Shown one piece after another: positions 32,405 to 41,184 of a stretch of DNA of 64,000 bases (position 1 is the stretch's first letter; every line of letters starts with the position of its first letter). Both the position numbers and the translations under genes were made by a program. Origin of the DNA: Rhizobium rhizogenes NBRC 13257 (GTDB taxonomy: Bacteria; Pseudomonadota; Alphaproteobacteria; Rhizobiales; Rhizobiaceae); the NCBI RefSeq assembly GCF_000696095.1, contig NZ_BAYX01000002.1:124001-188000 (forward strand), given 5' to 3'. Under the pieces are notes generated by a model. The model saw only the letters and a list, made by a program, of their open reading frames with translations, searched no databases and was not told the DNA's origin.

Positions 32405-32427
32405 GAAGGCTGCCAATGGCAGCCTTC
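32405..32427. terminator. Bidirectional hairpin between convergent genes
   Basis: GAAGGCTGCC-AAT-GGCAGCCTTC, 37 bases after the GNAT stop and 29 bases beyond the EamA stop. Plus strand continues AATCTTTCCC. Confidence 0.75.
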
Positions 32428-32456
32428 AATCTTTCCCTATACTACTGCTGATGTGC

Positions 32457-33359
32457 TCATTTCCGTGACAACAGCCCCGTCGACAGCGCGACACCCAATC
32501 CCGTAACCACCGCCGCCGAGATTTCGGCCATGCCGAGTGGCTCGCCCAGCAGCAGCCCGCCGCCGAAGGTGGCAAGTACCGGGGTGATGGCAGTGAAGGC
32601 GGCGGCTTGCGTACCGCCCAGAGCCTGGACGGCAAGGCCGTAGGCGAGGGTGGCGGCGAGGCCGGAAAGTAGGCCCTGGCTCACGATCTGCAAACCGATT
32701 TCGGGTAGCGGGATGGAGGCGAGCGAACTGCCGAAGATGAAAGCCAGTCCGACGTGGATGAGGAACGACCAGACGGCGATGATGGCGCTCGACTGGACGG
32801 CGTTCAGGCCGGAGCGGCGGAAGGCGTGGGTGTAACCGGCCCAGAGCAGCGCGCCGAGCGGCAGCAGGGTGAAGCTGATCCAGGATACCTCGGCGCCGGA
32901 AAGGCTGCGCACCAGAAGAATGACGACCCCGGCGACGATGCCGCCAAGGCCGAGCCAGCGGGTGATATCCGGACGCTCACGAAACAGCAGCACACCGATC
33001 AGCGCGGCCGCCAGCGGCATCGAGCCGCCGAGCAGGATGCCGGCCGAGGCGGCGGGTGTGAAGTGGATGGCGAAGGTGGTCAATTGGAAGAACAGCGCGC
33101 CAGAGCCGCAGACCATTAGCGCCAGGAGTTTCAGCGGCACGCCTTTCGGCAGCAGGCCGGTGCGCAGCCAGACAGGGGAGAGCACCAGCGCTGGAATGCC
33201 GTAGCGGATCAGGCCGAGGTCGATCGTGCTCATCTGTGTTTCAGCGGTGTGGCGGGTGGCCAGGATCCAGTTGGCCCAGATCAGCACGGTGATGATGGCG
33301 CCGGCATAGCCGATCGCGGCGGGCATCGTCTTGCGGGAGGAGAAGGTCAAAGCGGTCAT
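32457..33359 (-). CDS. EamA/DMT-family transporter, probable amino acid or metabolite exporter
   Basis: A 300-residue protein with ten predicted membrane helices in two EamA repeats (about 15-140 and 155-295). Ends SLSTGLLSRK on the cytoplasmic side. ATG 33359 has AAAGGA eight bases upstream; earlier in-frame Met codons at 33365 and 33392 fit that site less well. It is divergent from an Lrp/AsnC regulator across 145 bases. Such pairs often encode an amino acid exporter and its sensor; the substrate here is inferred only by that pattern. Confidence 0.88.
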   Translation of the reverse strand: MTALTFSSRKTMPAAIGYAGAIITVLIWANWILATRHTAETQMSTIDLGLIRYGIPALVLSPVWLRTGLLPKGVPLKLLALMVCGSGALFFQLTTFAIHFTPAASAGILLGGSMPLAAALIGVLLFRERPDITRWLGLGGIVAGVVILLVRSLSGAEVSWISFTLLPLGALLWAGYTHAFRRSGLNAVQSSAIIAVWSFLIHVGLAFIFGSSLASIPLPEIGLQIVSQGLLSGLAATLAYGLAVQALGGTQAAAFTAITPVLATFGGGLLLGEPLGMAEISAAVVTGLGVALSTGLLSRK

Positions 33360-33504
33360 CGACATATCCTTTCTAACCGTCCGGATCATCATCCGGTTGA
33401 AAAAAAGATAGCGCCGGAGGCCGAGGCATGTCCTTGCTAGTTATAGCTCATGGAACATGCTATGAACCATAATATGCCAATTTAAGCAGTTGGATTTCGC
33501 AAAA

Positions 33505-33978
33505 ATGCCAAAACTGGATAAATTCGATATTGCCATTCTCAACTGTCTTCAGGAGGATGCGCGCGCCACCAATGTCGAGATCGCCGAGAAAGTGAACCTC
33601 TCTCCGTCGCCCTGTCTGAGGCGCATCCGCAATCTGGAAAAATCCGGTTTGCTGCGCGGCTACCGCGCCGATATCGACCGCAAGGCGGCAGGTCTCGGCC
33701 TGACGGTTTTCGTCGAGCTCAAGGTCGGGCATCATTCGAAGGAAAATTCCGAGGCGCAGCAGGCGGCATTGCTTGCGATTCCCGAGATCGTTTCCTGCCA
33801 TTTGATTTCAGGAACGGCCGACTTTCTGGCCGAGGTCGTGGTGGAGGATTTGGCGGCCTATGAAAAGGTGATGTCGGAAAAGCTTCTCGTGCTGCCCGGT
33901 GTCTCCGACCTGCGCTCGAATTTCGCCATCCGTACTCTCAAGACCAATGGCGCCCTGAAGCTGCCTCAGCCGCTCTGA
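33505..33978 (+). CDS. Lrp/AsnC-family transcriptional regulator
   Basis: A 157-residue regulator: N-terminal helix-turn-helix (FDIAILNCLQEDARATNVEIAEKVNLSPSPCLRRIRNLEKSG, residues about 6-48) and C-terminal RAM ligand domain (about 65-145) with the GTADFLAEVV motif. It starts at ATG 33505, since the frame upstream begins only with TTG. Members form octamers and respond to amino acids. Most likely controls the divergent EamA exporter and itself. Confidence 0.92.
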   Translation: MPKLDKFDIAILNCLQEDARATNVEIAEKVNLSPSPCLRRIRNLEKSGLLRGYRADIDRKAAGLGLTVFVELKVGHHSKENSEAQQAALLAIPEIVSCHLISGTADFLAEVVVEDLAAYEKVMSEKLLVLPGVSDLRSNFAIRTLKTNGALKLPQPL

Positions 33979-33985
33979 AACGAAA

Positions 33986-34007
33986 AAGGGGCCGTCGCCG
34001 GCCCCTT
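33986..34007 (-). terminator. Intrinsic terminator of mgtE, probably bidirectional
   Basis: AAGGGGCCG/CGGCCCCTT with a 4-base loop, between the convergent Lrp and mgtE stops. On the minus strand the stem is followed by TTTCGTTTC. Confidence 0.8.
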
Positions 34008-34030
34008 CGATATCAGGATTTCGATTGCCC

Positions 34031-35404
34031 TCAGAGCATCGTGCCACTGAGGATCAGCAGCGCGACCGAGAAGTAGATCACCAAGCCGGTCACATCGACC
34101 AGCGTTGCAACGGCCGGAGCCGATGCGCTGGCCGGATCGAGCCGCAGTCTCTGCAGCAGGAACGGAAGCATCGAGCCGGCAAGCGAGCCGAAGGTGACGA
34201 TACCGATCAGTGCGGCGAAGACGGTCAGGCCGACCAACTGCCAGTGCGGGCCGTAGTCGAACAGGCCGATGGTCTGCCAAAGCACGACGCGGGCGAAGCC
34301 AACAAGACCGAGGATGGAGCCGAGCACCATGCCGGTCGGCAGCTCGCGCAGGGCGACACGCCACCAGTCCGAAAGCTTGAGTTCGCCGAGCGCCAGTGCC
34401 CGGATGATCAGCGAGGTCGCCTGCGAGCCGGAATTGCCGCCAGAGCTCATGATCAGCGGGATGAACAGCGTCAGCACGACGGCCTTTTCCAATTCGCCTT
34501 CGAAATGCTGCATGGCGCTTGCCGTCAGCATTTCGCCGAGGAAGAGGGCGGCGAGCCAGCCGGCGCGCTTACGGATCATGCCGGCAAAGCCGATCTTCAT
34601 ATAGGGCTGGCCGAGGGCTTCCATACCGCCGAACCTCTGAGCTGCCTCCGTCGTGTCGGCAATCATCGTGTCGATGACGTCATCGACCGTGACGATGCCG
34701 AGCATGCGACAGTTTTCGTCGACAACCGGCAGCGCGAGCAGGTCATGGCGGCGGATCAGGCGAGCGACATCCTCCTGCTTCATCAGCGCGGGCGCAGTGA
34801 CGGGCGTGCCCTTCTGCGCGACCGTCAGGATGCAGGCGTCGGGCTCGCCGGTGATGAGGCGGCGCAGCGTCACGACATGCAGCAGCGCTTGCGTTTCGTC
34901 GTCCAGCACATAGATCGCATAGACGGTTTCGCGGGAGCGTTCGACCTGGCGAACATGGTCGAGCGTCTGGGCGACGGTCCAGCTGGCGGATACGCTGACG
35001 AACTCTGTCGTCATGATGCCGCCTGCCGTGCGCGGCGGGTAGCCCATCAGGCCCTGGATCGCAACGCGAACCGGCTCATCGAGGGTGGCAAACAGCCGGG
35101 TGCGCGCGTCACCGTCCAGTTCCAGCAGGACGTCGGCCACGCGGTCGTTGGACATGCCATGCAGCAGCCGTGCGGCGTCGGCATTGCTCATGACCTCGAG
35201 AATGGCAGAGGCGTTGCGCAGTTCCGGCCGGTCGAGGATACGCACGGCGCGTTCCTCCGGCATTTTGGCGAGGATGCGTGCGGCTTCCTTCGCGTCGATC
35301 GCATTCAGCGATTCGACACGTTCCGCGATGGTGACGGCGCGGTTGTTATTGATGAATGCACGAGCGGCATTGCCGGCCCGCACAGGAAAGCTGTTGATGT
35401 TCAT
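34031..35404 (-). CDS. mgtE: Magnesium channel/transporter MgtE
   Basis: A 457-residue MgtE: N-terminal superhelical domain (about 20-135) with the repeated ILAKMPEERAVRIL-type helices, two CBS domains (about 145-265) that sense cytosolic magnesium, a plug helix and five membrane helices (about 290-457) with the pore motif region PLIMSSGGNSGSQATSLIIRALALGEL. It imports Mg and closes when internal Mg is high. ATG 35404 is preceded by GGAAAGGCGAGC, which can pair with an upstream sequence in a nested hairpin (see the leader entry). Confidence 0.96.
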   Translation of the reverse strand: MNINSFPVRAGNAARAFINNNRAVTIAERVESLNAIDAKEAARILAKMPEERAVRILDRPELRNASAILEVMSNADAARLLHGMSNDRVADVLLELDGDARTRLFATLDEPVRVAIQGLMGYPPRTAGGIMTTEFVSVSASWTVAQTLDHVRQVERSRETVYAIYVLDDETQALLHVVTLRRLITGEPDACILTVAQKGTPVTAPALMKQEDVARLIRRHDLLALPVVDENCRMLGIVTVDDVIDTMIADTTEAAQRFGGMEALGQPYMKIGFAGMIRKRAGWLAALFLGEMLTASAMQHFEGELEKAVVLTLFIPLIMSSGGNSGSQATSLIIRALALGELKLSDWWRVALRELPTGMVLGSILGLVGFARVVLWQTIGLFDYGPHWQLVGLTVFAALIGIVTFGSLAGSMLPFLLQRLRLDPASASAPAVATLVDVTGLVIYFSVALLILSGTML

Positions 35405-35467
35405 TATAGCTCGCCTTTCCAGTCGATCTGCCGTCGCGGCGGATCGTGGCGAGCCGACAGGAGTCGG
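35405..35467 (-). promoter_or_regulatory. Structured mgtE leader that can cover the ribosome-binding region
   Basis: Just before the mgtE start (minus strand), GCTCGCC/GGCGAGC pair (35448-35454 with 35409-35415), enclosing an inner stem of ten pairs with one mismatch (35424-35433 with 35437-35446, three-base loop). The GGCGAGC arm overlaps the Shine-Dalgarno region, five bases from ATG. A competing hairpin CCGAC/GTCGG (35454-35458 and 35463-35467) shares one base with the outer stem. This looks like an on/off leader, but I match it to no known riboswitch class. Confidence 0.5.
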
Positions 35468-35670
35468 TTACTGCACGAAGGCCACTGACGGCAAAGGCAA
35501 TCGACTACTACTGTCGCTAGGCATCGTAAGATGGCTCCGGTTAATCGGTATGGAAAACGCCGTTCCCCACATGGGGCAGAAGTCGCTCCGAAGTGGCGAA
35601 AAGTCAAGTGGCAGAGACGGTTAATGCCATAATGTCGCAGAAAAAATTCGATTGCACGGCCAACGACTTT

Positions 35671-35682
35671 TGCATTGCAGCA
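35671..35682. promoter_or_regulatory. TGC-N3-GCA site, PhaR/AniA-like
   Basis: TGCATTGCAGCA, preceded by TTT, in the mgtE upstream gap (35405-35757). The same extended form TTTTGCANTGCAGCA occurs at 38624. It matches the pattern TGCRNYGCASMA that I recall for the rhizobial PHB regulator AniA/PhaR. Inference. Confidence 0.35.
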
Positions 35683-35713
35683 ATCACTATTTCAGAAGGA
35701 TCAAAAATGGCTT

Positions 35714-35736
35714 GGCCGGGCGTTCTGCACCCGGCC
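35714..35736 (-). terminator. Terminator of the quinone oxidoreductase gene
   Basis: GGCCGGG/CCCGGCC with a 9-base loop, 22 bases after the minus-strand stop at 35758; the T run ATTTTTGATC follows after seven bases. Confidence 0.65.
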
Positions 35737-35757
35737 GTTTGAGCGAAGGAATGAGCC

Positions 35758-36771
35758 TCAGAAACCGGCCAGGACGACCTTGCCCTTCATCTTGCCGGTC
35801 TCGACCAGCGCATGTGCCTTCTTCAAATTGGCAGCGTTGATCGTGCCCAGCGTTTCGGTCAGCGTCGTGCGGATCTTGCCGGTGTCGACCAGATCGGCGA
35901 CCTTGGTCAGCAGCCTGTGCTGCTCGATCATGTCGGCCGTATTGAAGAGCGGGCGGGTGAACATCATCTCCCAATGGATCGAGATCGCCTTGCGCTTGAA
36001 GGGGACGATATCGAGCACCTTCGGATCGTCGATCAGCCCCAAGCGGCCCTGCGGCGCGATGATCTCCAGGATCGCGGCAATATGATCGCTGGTGTTGGTG
36101 GTCGAGAAGACGAAGGCGGGGGCGCCGATGCCAAGAGCTTCGATCTGCGGGGCCAACGGCTTGGAGTGATCGATCACATGGTGGGCACCGAGTTCCTTCA
36201 CCCAGGTCTGGGTTTCTGGCCGCGAGGCGGTGGCAATCACGGTGAGGCCGGTGAGCGCCCGGGCGATCTGAATGGCGATCGAGCCGACGCCGCCCGCACC
36301 GCCGATGATGAGAATGGTATTGGCAGCACCCGGAACCGGGTCCTGAACCTTGAGGCGGTCGAATAAGGTCTCGTAAGCGGTGATCGAGGTCAGTGGCAAG
36401 GCAGCAGCAGCTGCGAAATCAAGGCTCTTCGGCTTGGCGCCGACAATGCGTTCGTCGACCAGATGAAACTCGACGTTCGAGCCGCCACGATTGATGGCGC
36501 CGGCGTAGAAGACTTCGTCGCCGGGCTTGAACATGGTGACGTCGGGACCGACTGCCTTGACGATGCCTGCGGCGTCCCAGCCGAGTACCTTGTATTCGCC
36601 CTCGGCAGGGGCGGCGCTGGCGCGAACTTTGACATCGACGGGATTGACGGACACAGCCTTGATTTCGACCAGGAGATCGCGGCCCTTGGCTTCGGGTGTC
36701 GGGAGGTCGATGTCGAGAAGCGACGTCTCGGCGGAAATGGGCTGCGGGATCTTGTAGGCGATGGCACGCAT
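35758..36771 (-). CDS. NADPH:quinone oxidoreductase-like MDR protein (zinc-independent)
   Basis: A 337-residue medium-chain dehydrogenase/reductase: GroES-like domain (about 30-125, with [12 protein letters not shown]) and Rossmann domain with [17 protein letters not shown] near 155-171. The catalytic-zinc Cys/His ligands of alcohol dehydrogenases are absent, which fits the quinone oxidoreductase (ZADH) branch that reduces quinones with NADPH. ATG 36771 has AGGAG seven bases upstream; the frame is open further back but without a fold. It is divergent from an HxlR regulator, a classic quinone-stress arrangement. Confidence 0.9.
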   Translation of the reverse strand: MRAIAYKIPQPISAETSLLDIDLPTPEAKGRDLLVEIKAVSVNPVDVKVRASAAPAEGEYKVLGWDAAGIVKAVGPDVTMFKPGDEVFYAGAINRGGSNVEFHLVDERIVGAKPKSLDFAAAAALPLTSITAYETLFDRLKVQDPVPGAANTILIIGGAGGVGSIAIQIARALTGLTVIATASRPETQTWVKELGAHHVIDHSKPLAPQIEALGIGAPAFVFSTTNTSDHIAAILEIIAPQGRLGLIDDPKVLDIVPFKRKAISIHWEMMFTRPLFNTADMIEQHRLLTKVADLVDTGKIRTTLTETLGTINAANLKKAHALVETGKMKGKVVLAGF

Positions 36772-36873
36772 GGCAAACTCCTGTCTTTGTTGCACAGGAT
36801 CCAGATGCGTCTTATGATCGGAAGATGCAAGAATGCACAAATTATATACGTAGTACCCAAAAGGATACTGTCG

Positions 36874-37278
36874 ATGTCGCTGCCCCGCGCCAAACTCGTT
36901 CAGAATTTCCCCGGTTGCCCGGTCGAGGCGACGCTGAGCCTGCTCGATGGCAAGTGGAAAGGCGTGATTCTGTTCCATCTGATGGAGGGGACGCTGCGCT
37001 TCAATGAAATCCGCCGCAAGCTGCCGTCGGTGACGCAGCGCATGCTGACGAAGCAGCTACGGGAACTGGAAGTGTCCGGCCTGGTCTCGCGCACCGTTTT
37101 CCCGGTCGTGCCGCCACGCGTCGACTATGCGCTGACGCCGCTTGGCACCAGCCTTGAGCCGATCATCAAGGCGATGGCCGTCTGGGGTGAGGAAAATGTC
37201 CTCTGCCACACCGGCATGCAGCAGGTGCGGCTTTCGCCGGCCTCATGCGTTCCGGCTGTTGCGCTCCAGGGCAACTGA
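36874..37278 (+). CDS. HxlR-family regulator with conserved N-terminal cysteine
   Basis: A 134-residue winged-helix regulator of the HxlR/DUF24 family. Cys15 ([10 protein letters not shown]) is at the position of the redox-sensing Cys in YodB, HypR and QorR, which respond to quinones, diamide or hypochlorite. Helix-turn-helix [31 protein letters not shown] at about 44-74. ATG 36874 has AAGGA nine bases upstream. A second Cys (ENVLCHTG) lies near the C-terminus. It probably controls the divergent quinone oxidoreductase. Its 3' end overlaps the convergent MFS gene by 36 bases. Confidence 0.9.
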   Translation: MSLPRAKLVQNFPGCPVEATLSLLDGKWKGVILFHLMEGTLRFNEIRRKLPSVTQRMLTKQLRELEVSGLVSRTVFPVVPPRVDYALTPLGTSLEPIIKAMAVWGEENVLCHTGMQQVRLSPASCVPAVALQGN

Positions 37279-38460
37279 TATCCCGAAGACAACAAGGCCG
37301 AGGACAGAGAGCACTGCGCCGACATAACCGGTCGCGGCGGCAGTGAAGCCCCAGGCGATCACCATGCCGCCGAGCCAGGCGCCGAGCGCATTGGCAATAT
37401 TGAAGGCGGAATGATTGGAGGCGGCTGCAAGCGTCTGTGCATCGGCGGCGACATCCATCAGCCGAGTCTGCACGGCGGGGCAGGCAGCAAAGCCGCAGCC
37501 GATCAGGAAGACACAGAGACAGAGCATGACCGGATTGGCGGCGGTCAGCGAAAACAGCGTCATGACGATGACGTTGAAGACCATCATCCCGCCGATCGTG
37601 CCCTTGATCGACAGATCGCCGAGACGCGAGCCGACGACGTTGCCGACATTCATGCCGATGCCGAAGAGCGCCAGCACGACCGGCACCATGGCGGTTCCCA
37701 TGCCGGCAACCTGCGTTGTTGTCGTTGCGACATAGCTGAAGACCGAGAACATGCCGCCGAAGCCAACGGCTGCGATGCCGAGCGTCAGCCAGACCTGGAT
37801 GCGCTTGAGTGCGCCGAGTTCACGAGTAATGCTGGCGCCTTCCTCAACCCGGTCCTTGGGCAGGAATAGGGCGATCAGCAGCATGGTCGCAAGGCCGATG
37901 CCGCCGACCAGCATGAAGGCCGCGCGCCAATTCAGGATCTGGCCGAGGAAGGTGGCGATCGGCGTGCCGATCAGGGTGGCGATGGTGAGGCCGAGCATGA
38001 CTTGGCCGACGGCGCGGACGCGGCGATGAACCGGCACCATCGAGGCGGCCACAAGCGCAGCGACACCGAAATAGGCGCCATGCGGCAGGCCGGTAATGAA
38101 GCGCAGGGCCGCAAAACTTTCGAAGGTCGGAGCAAACGCGCTGGAAATGTTGCCGGCGGCAAAAATCGCCATCATCAGCAAAAGCAGCGTGCGCCGCGCC
38201 ATCTTGGCGGCGAGAATGGCGATGATCGGCGCACCAACGACGACACCGAGCGCATAGGCGCTGATGACATGGCCCGCCTGTGGGGTCGTTACCCCGAATG
38301 CGTCGGCGACATTCGGCAACAGGCCCATGATAACGAATTCACCGGTACCGATGCCGAAGCTGCCGACCGCGAGAGCCAGAGTGACGAGCGCGATCGCGGC
38401 GCGCGACGGTGCCTCGAGGACGGATTGGGAATCGATGACGTCGGCAGTGATATCGCTCAC
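37243..38460 (-). CDS. MFS efflux transporter, DHA1 AraJ/YdhP-like
   Basis: A 405-residue protein with 12 membrane helices and a drug:H+ antiporter-type loop ([14 protein letters not shown]) after helix 2, plus motif C-like [17 protein letters not shown]. The group exports sugars, arabinose-like compounds or drugs. I chose GTG 38460, six bases after GGAG; an upstream frame to 38535 adds a non-homologous stretch. It overlaps the HxlR gene tail by 36 bases, so the two transcripts are complementary there. May belong to the HxlR regulon by position, which is inference. Confidence 0.88.
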   Translation of the reverse strand: MSDITADVIDSQSVLEAPSRAAIALVTLALAVGSFGIGTGEFVIMGLLPNVADAFGVTTPQAGHVISAYALGVVVGAPIIAILAAKMARRTLLLLMMAIFAAGNISSAFAPTFESFAALRFITGLPHGAYFGVAALVAASMVPVHRRVRAVGQVMLGLTIATLIGTPIATFLGQILNWRAAFMLVGGIGLATMLLIALFLPKDRVEEGASITRELGALKRIQVWLTLGIAAVGFGGMFSVFSYVATTTTQVAGMGTAMVPVVLALFGIGMNVGNVVGSRLGDLSIKGTIGGMMVFNVIVMTLFSLTAANPVMLCLCVFLIGCGFAACPAVQTRLMDVAADAQTLAAASNHSAFNIANALGAWLGGMVIAWGFTAAATGYVGAVLSVLGLVVFGISVALERNSRNA

Positions 38461-38807
38461 GAAAACTCCAAGGCGGCAATTATGTGCAAGTGCCGCGAGG
38501 CAGGCAGCGAAACCCGGCATGCAGGGATCGAGCACAACATAGAAACTGAAAAGACTGGGAAGGCACGAACATGCCTTAATCGATTATATTAGTCAGGGCT
38601 GCACCTCTGTCGCGTGCATTTTTTGCAGTGCAGCATATCGCCTCGTGCATACGTGTTCGCGCAGCCTTGCCCATCTGCCGCCGGCCGTGTTGGTCACAAG
38701 CGGCACTGATTGCTTGAAATCGCTCTGGTTGGAACCATCTGTGAAGAAGCAGGCGTGGGGATCAGCTCCTTCCTGGGATCCAATTGCTGAGAAAACCGAG
38801 AGCATTT
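38461..38807. other. Divergent promoter gap, about 347 bases
   Basis: Holds the promoters of the MFS gene (-) and the lipid kinase gene (+). Short open frames exist on both strands but lack ribosome sites and family features. The only marked element is the TGC-N3-GCA palindrome at 38624-38635. Confidence 0.4.
38624..38635. promoter_or_regulatory. TGC-N3-GCA site, PhaR/AniA-like
   Basis: TGCAGTGCAGCA preceded by TTT, 164 bases before the MFS start and 173 before the lipid kinase start. Same extended sequence as at 35671. Regulator assignment is inference. Confidence 0.35.
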
Positions 38808-39755
38808 ATGAAACTGATCGGCTTTTTCAACCGCGATGGCGGCACGTTCAAGACCACTGATATGGCCGCCTATGAGAAGAAGGCGGAACAGGTTTTCCGG
38901 GACGCAGGCCACGAGTTCGAGGGCCTGGTGGTCTCGGGCCGCGAGGTGGTGGCGGCAATGGAGCGCGCGGTGCGGCGCGACGATATCGATGGCATTGTCG
39001 CCGGCGGCGGTGACGGCACGATTTCGGCTGCCGCCGCGGTCGCCTGGAAGAACGGCGTCGCGCTCGGCGTCATTCCGGCTGGAACCATGAACCTCTTCGC
39101 GCGGTCGCTGAAGCTGCCGCTCGATATCTGGCAGGTGCTGGACGTGCTGGCGACCGGCGAGGTCGAGCAGGTCGATATCGGCAGTGCCAACGGCCGGCCC
39201 TTCATCCATCAGTTTTCCGCCGGCCTGCATGCGCGCATGGTGCGCTATCGCAATGGCTATACCTATCGCTCGCGCATCGGCAAGATGTCGGCCAGCACCC
39301 GCGCCGCCTTCGGTGTCGTGTTCAATCCACCGGAGTTTGCCGTCGATTTCGAGGCGGAGGGTATTCGCGAGCACCGGCATGTCTCGGCGATTTCGGTCTC
39401 CAACAATCCCTTTGGCGCCAACGCGCTGCTTTATGCCGACGATCTTCGCAGTGGTGAGCTCGGCTTCTACACGGCAAGGCCCCTGCGGCCGCTGGGCGTG
39501 GCACGGCTTGCCGTCGATATGCTGCGCGGCCGGTTCCGCGAGAACGCCGATGTCATGGTCATGCATACGCGTGAAGTGCGCCTGCATTTCCCGAAGCTGC
39601 GCAGCCTCGCCAATTGCGTCATGGACGGCGAACTGCTGCCGCTGGAGCGCGATGTCACGCTCAAGCTGCATGCCGGTGAGCTGAAGGTGATGATTAGGCA
39701 GGGCACGGCCGCGCGCGCGGCTGAAGAACAGGCGATCCGTAGTGCGGCCGTCTGA
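38808..39755 (+). CDS. Diacylglycerol kinase-family lipid kinase
   Basis: A 315-residue protein of the DAGK/sphingosine kinase-like fold. The nucleotide motif GGGDGTISA is at about 65-73, preceded by DDIDGIVA; VIPAGTMNLFARSL at about 90-103 is the second conserved block. It phosphorylates a lipid alcohol such as diacylglycerol. It differs from the small DgkA membrane enzyme. ATG 38808 has GAGAG five bases upstream. It ends six bases before the convergent glutamine-synthetase-like gene. Confidence 0.92.
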   Translation: MKLIGFFNRDGGTFKTTDMAAYEKKAEQVFRDAGHEFEGLVVSGREVVAAMERAVRRDDIDGIVAGGGDGTISAAAAVAWKNGVALGVIPAGTMNLFARSLKLPLDIWQVLDVLATGEVEQVDIGSANGRPFIHQFSAGLHARMVRYRNGYTYRSRIGKMSASTRAAFGVVFNPPEFAVDFEAEGIREHRHVSAISVSNNPFGANALLYADDLRSGELGFYTARPLRPLGVARLAVDMLRGRFRENADVMVMHTREVRLHFPKLRSLANCVMDGELLPLERDVTLKLHAGELKVMIRQGTAARAAEEQAIRSAAV

Positions 39756-39761
39756 AGTTCT

Positions 39762-41102
39762 TCAGAGACGCGGCAGATAGGTCCGATAATCGAAATCGGA
39801 CACGGTGCGCAGGTGGCTGATCGCTTCCTTGTGCTTGGTGTCGCCATAGAGCTTCTGATAGCGCTCTCCGAAAATATCGGCGATGAAAGGGGAAGCGCGA
39901 AAGCGCTCGACGGCGGTCAGGAAATCATGCGTCAGCCGTGGCGCGTCGGCCGGCACATGGCTCGGCGTCGTCTCCTCGCCGGGATCGAGATCCTTCTCCA
40001 GTCCAAGCAGCATGCCGCCCAGGATCGCCGCCAGCATCAGATATGGATTGGCATCGGCGCCGGCGACGCGGTGTTCGATGCGCGCAGCCGGCCCATCCTT
40101 CTCGGGGATGCGTATGGCGGTGCCGCGATGGCCGTAGCCCCAAGTGAGGTCCACTGGCGCAAAGGAGCCTGGCTGGAAACGCCGATAGGAATTGGCGTAG
40201 GGCGCAAAGACCAGCTGCGCATCCAGCAGCGTCTGCAGCAGGCCGGCAGAGATCGATTTCAGTTTCACCGGCTCGCCGCCTGCCGCGTCGAGAATATTGC
40301 GGCCTTTACTGTCGATGATGCTGGCATGCACATGCAGGCCGGAACCGGCATGGTCGGTATAGGGCTTCGCCATGCAGGTCGATTTCAGGCCGTGTTTGCG
40401 CGCCGCTTGTTCGGCCACCCTTTTCAAGAGGATGCAGTCGTCGGCGGCGGCGAGCGCATCCGGGCGATGCAGCAGATTGACCTCGAATTGGCCGGGACCG
40501 AACTCCGCCGTCGTCGCATCTGCCGGCAGGCCTTGCGCCTTGGCATAGGTGCGCAAAGTCTCGAGATAGTCGCCGAGCAGATCGACGGCATCCATGTCGT
40601 AGAGCTGGTAGCCGTTCGGCTCGCCGCGATACATCAGCGCTGGGGGTGGCGAGGGGATGTCGCGCTCGCGCCAGTCGCCGGCAAGCAGATAGAATTCCAG
40701 CTCGGTCGCAACCACGGGCGTCAGGCCGAGCGTCTTGTAACGTTCGAGGACGGAGCCGAGGATCGCGCGTGGGTCCTGGAAGCTCGGGCTGCCGTCAAGC
40801 TCATGCATGGTGGCGACTACCTGCTTCGATCCCGGCGGCGCCCAGGGCATGTCGGCCAGCGTGCGTGGATCGGCGATGCAGATACCATCAGGGTCGCCGA
40901 TCGTCATCGACAGGCCGGTGATCTCGTCATTGTCATAGCCCCAGATGTCCAGCGATTGCGTCGAGGTCGGCAAGCGGACTGCGCCGCTCCAAACCTTCTT
41001 TTCGGCTTCGATGGGGATCTGCTTGCCACGAAGGCGGCCGTTCATGTCGGCGATCAGCACTTCGATGCGTGCCGTACCCTTGGTCGCGTTGTCAGCCGCC
41101 AT
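39762..41102 (-). CDS. Glutamine synthetase-family ligase, PuuA-like
   Basis: A 446-residue member of the GS family: N-terminal beta-grasp (IEVLIADMNGRLRGKQIP), catalytic barrel with the metal-binding Glu motif VVATELEFYLL (about 130-140), EFGPGQFEVNL (about 195-205), SGLHVHASI (about 250-258) and ATP region YGHRGTAIRIP (about 316-326). It resembles gamma-glutamylputrescine synthetase and related gamma-glutamyl-amine ligases and not GlnA; the adenylylation Tyr loop is missing. It is divergent from a class III aminotransferase, which suggests polyamine or amine catabolism. Confidence 0.9.
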   Translation of the reverse strand: MAADNATKGTARIEVLIADMNGRLRGKQIPIEAEKKVWSGAVRLPTSTQSLDIWGYDNDEITGLSMTIGDPDGICIADPRTLADMPWAPPGSKQVVATMHELDGSPSFQDPRAILGSVLERYKTLGLTPVVATELEFYLLAGDWRERDIPSPPPALMYRGEPNGYQLYDMDAVDLLGDYLETLRTYAKAQGLPADATTAEFGPGQFEVNLLHRPDALAAADDCILLKRVAEQAARKHGLKSTCMAKPYTDHAGSGLHVHASIIDSKGRNILDAAGGEPVKLKSISAGLLQTLLDAQLVFAPYANSYRRFQPGSFAPVDLTWGYGHRGTAIRIPEKDGPAARIEHRVAGADANPYLMLAAILGGMLLGLEKDLDPGEETTPSHVPADAPRLTHDFLTAVERFRASPFIADIFGERYQKLYGDTKHKEAISHLRTVSDFDYRTYLPRL

Positions 41103-41184
41103 GCCCTTGTCATTCCCCGATGCTCACGTCATGGTCGTAAACGATCGAAGCCAGCCTTTCAATCCGATAGGGATTCTGCAAACG

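Noticed and set aside
35405..35640. M-box (ykoK) magnesium riboswitch before mgtE
   Set aside because: The conserved M-box core sequences are not present; only hairpins unrelated to that consensus are seen.
38593..38860. Short frames on both strands in the gap before the lipid kinase gene
   Set aside because: No ribosome sites or family features; one would overlap the start of the lipid kinase gene.
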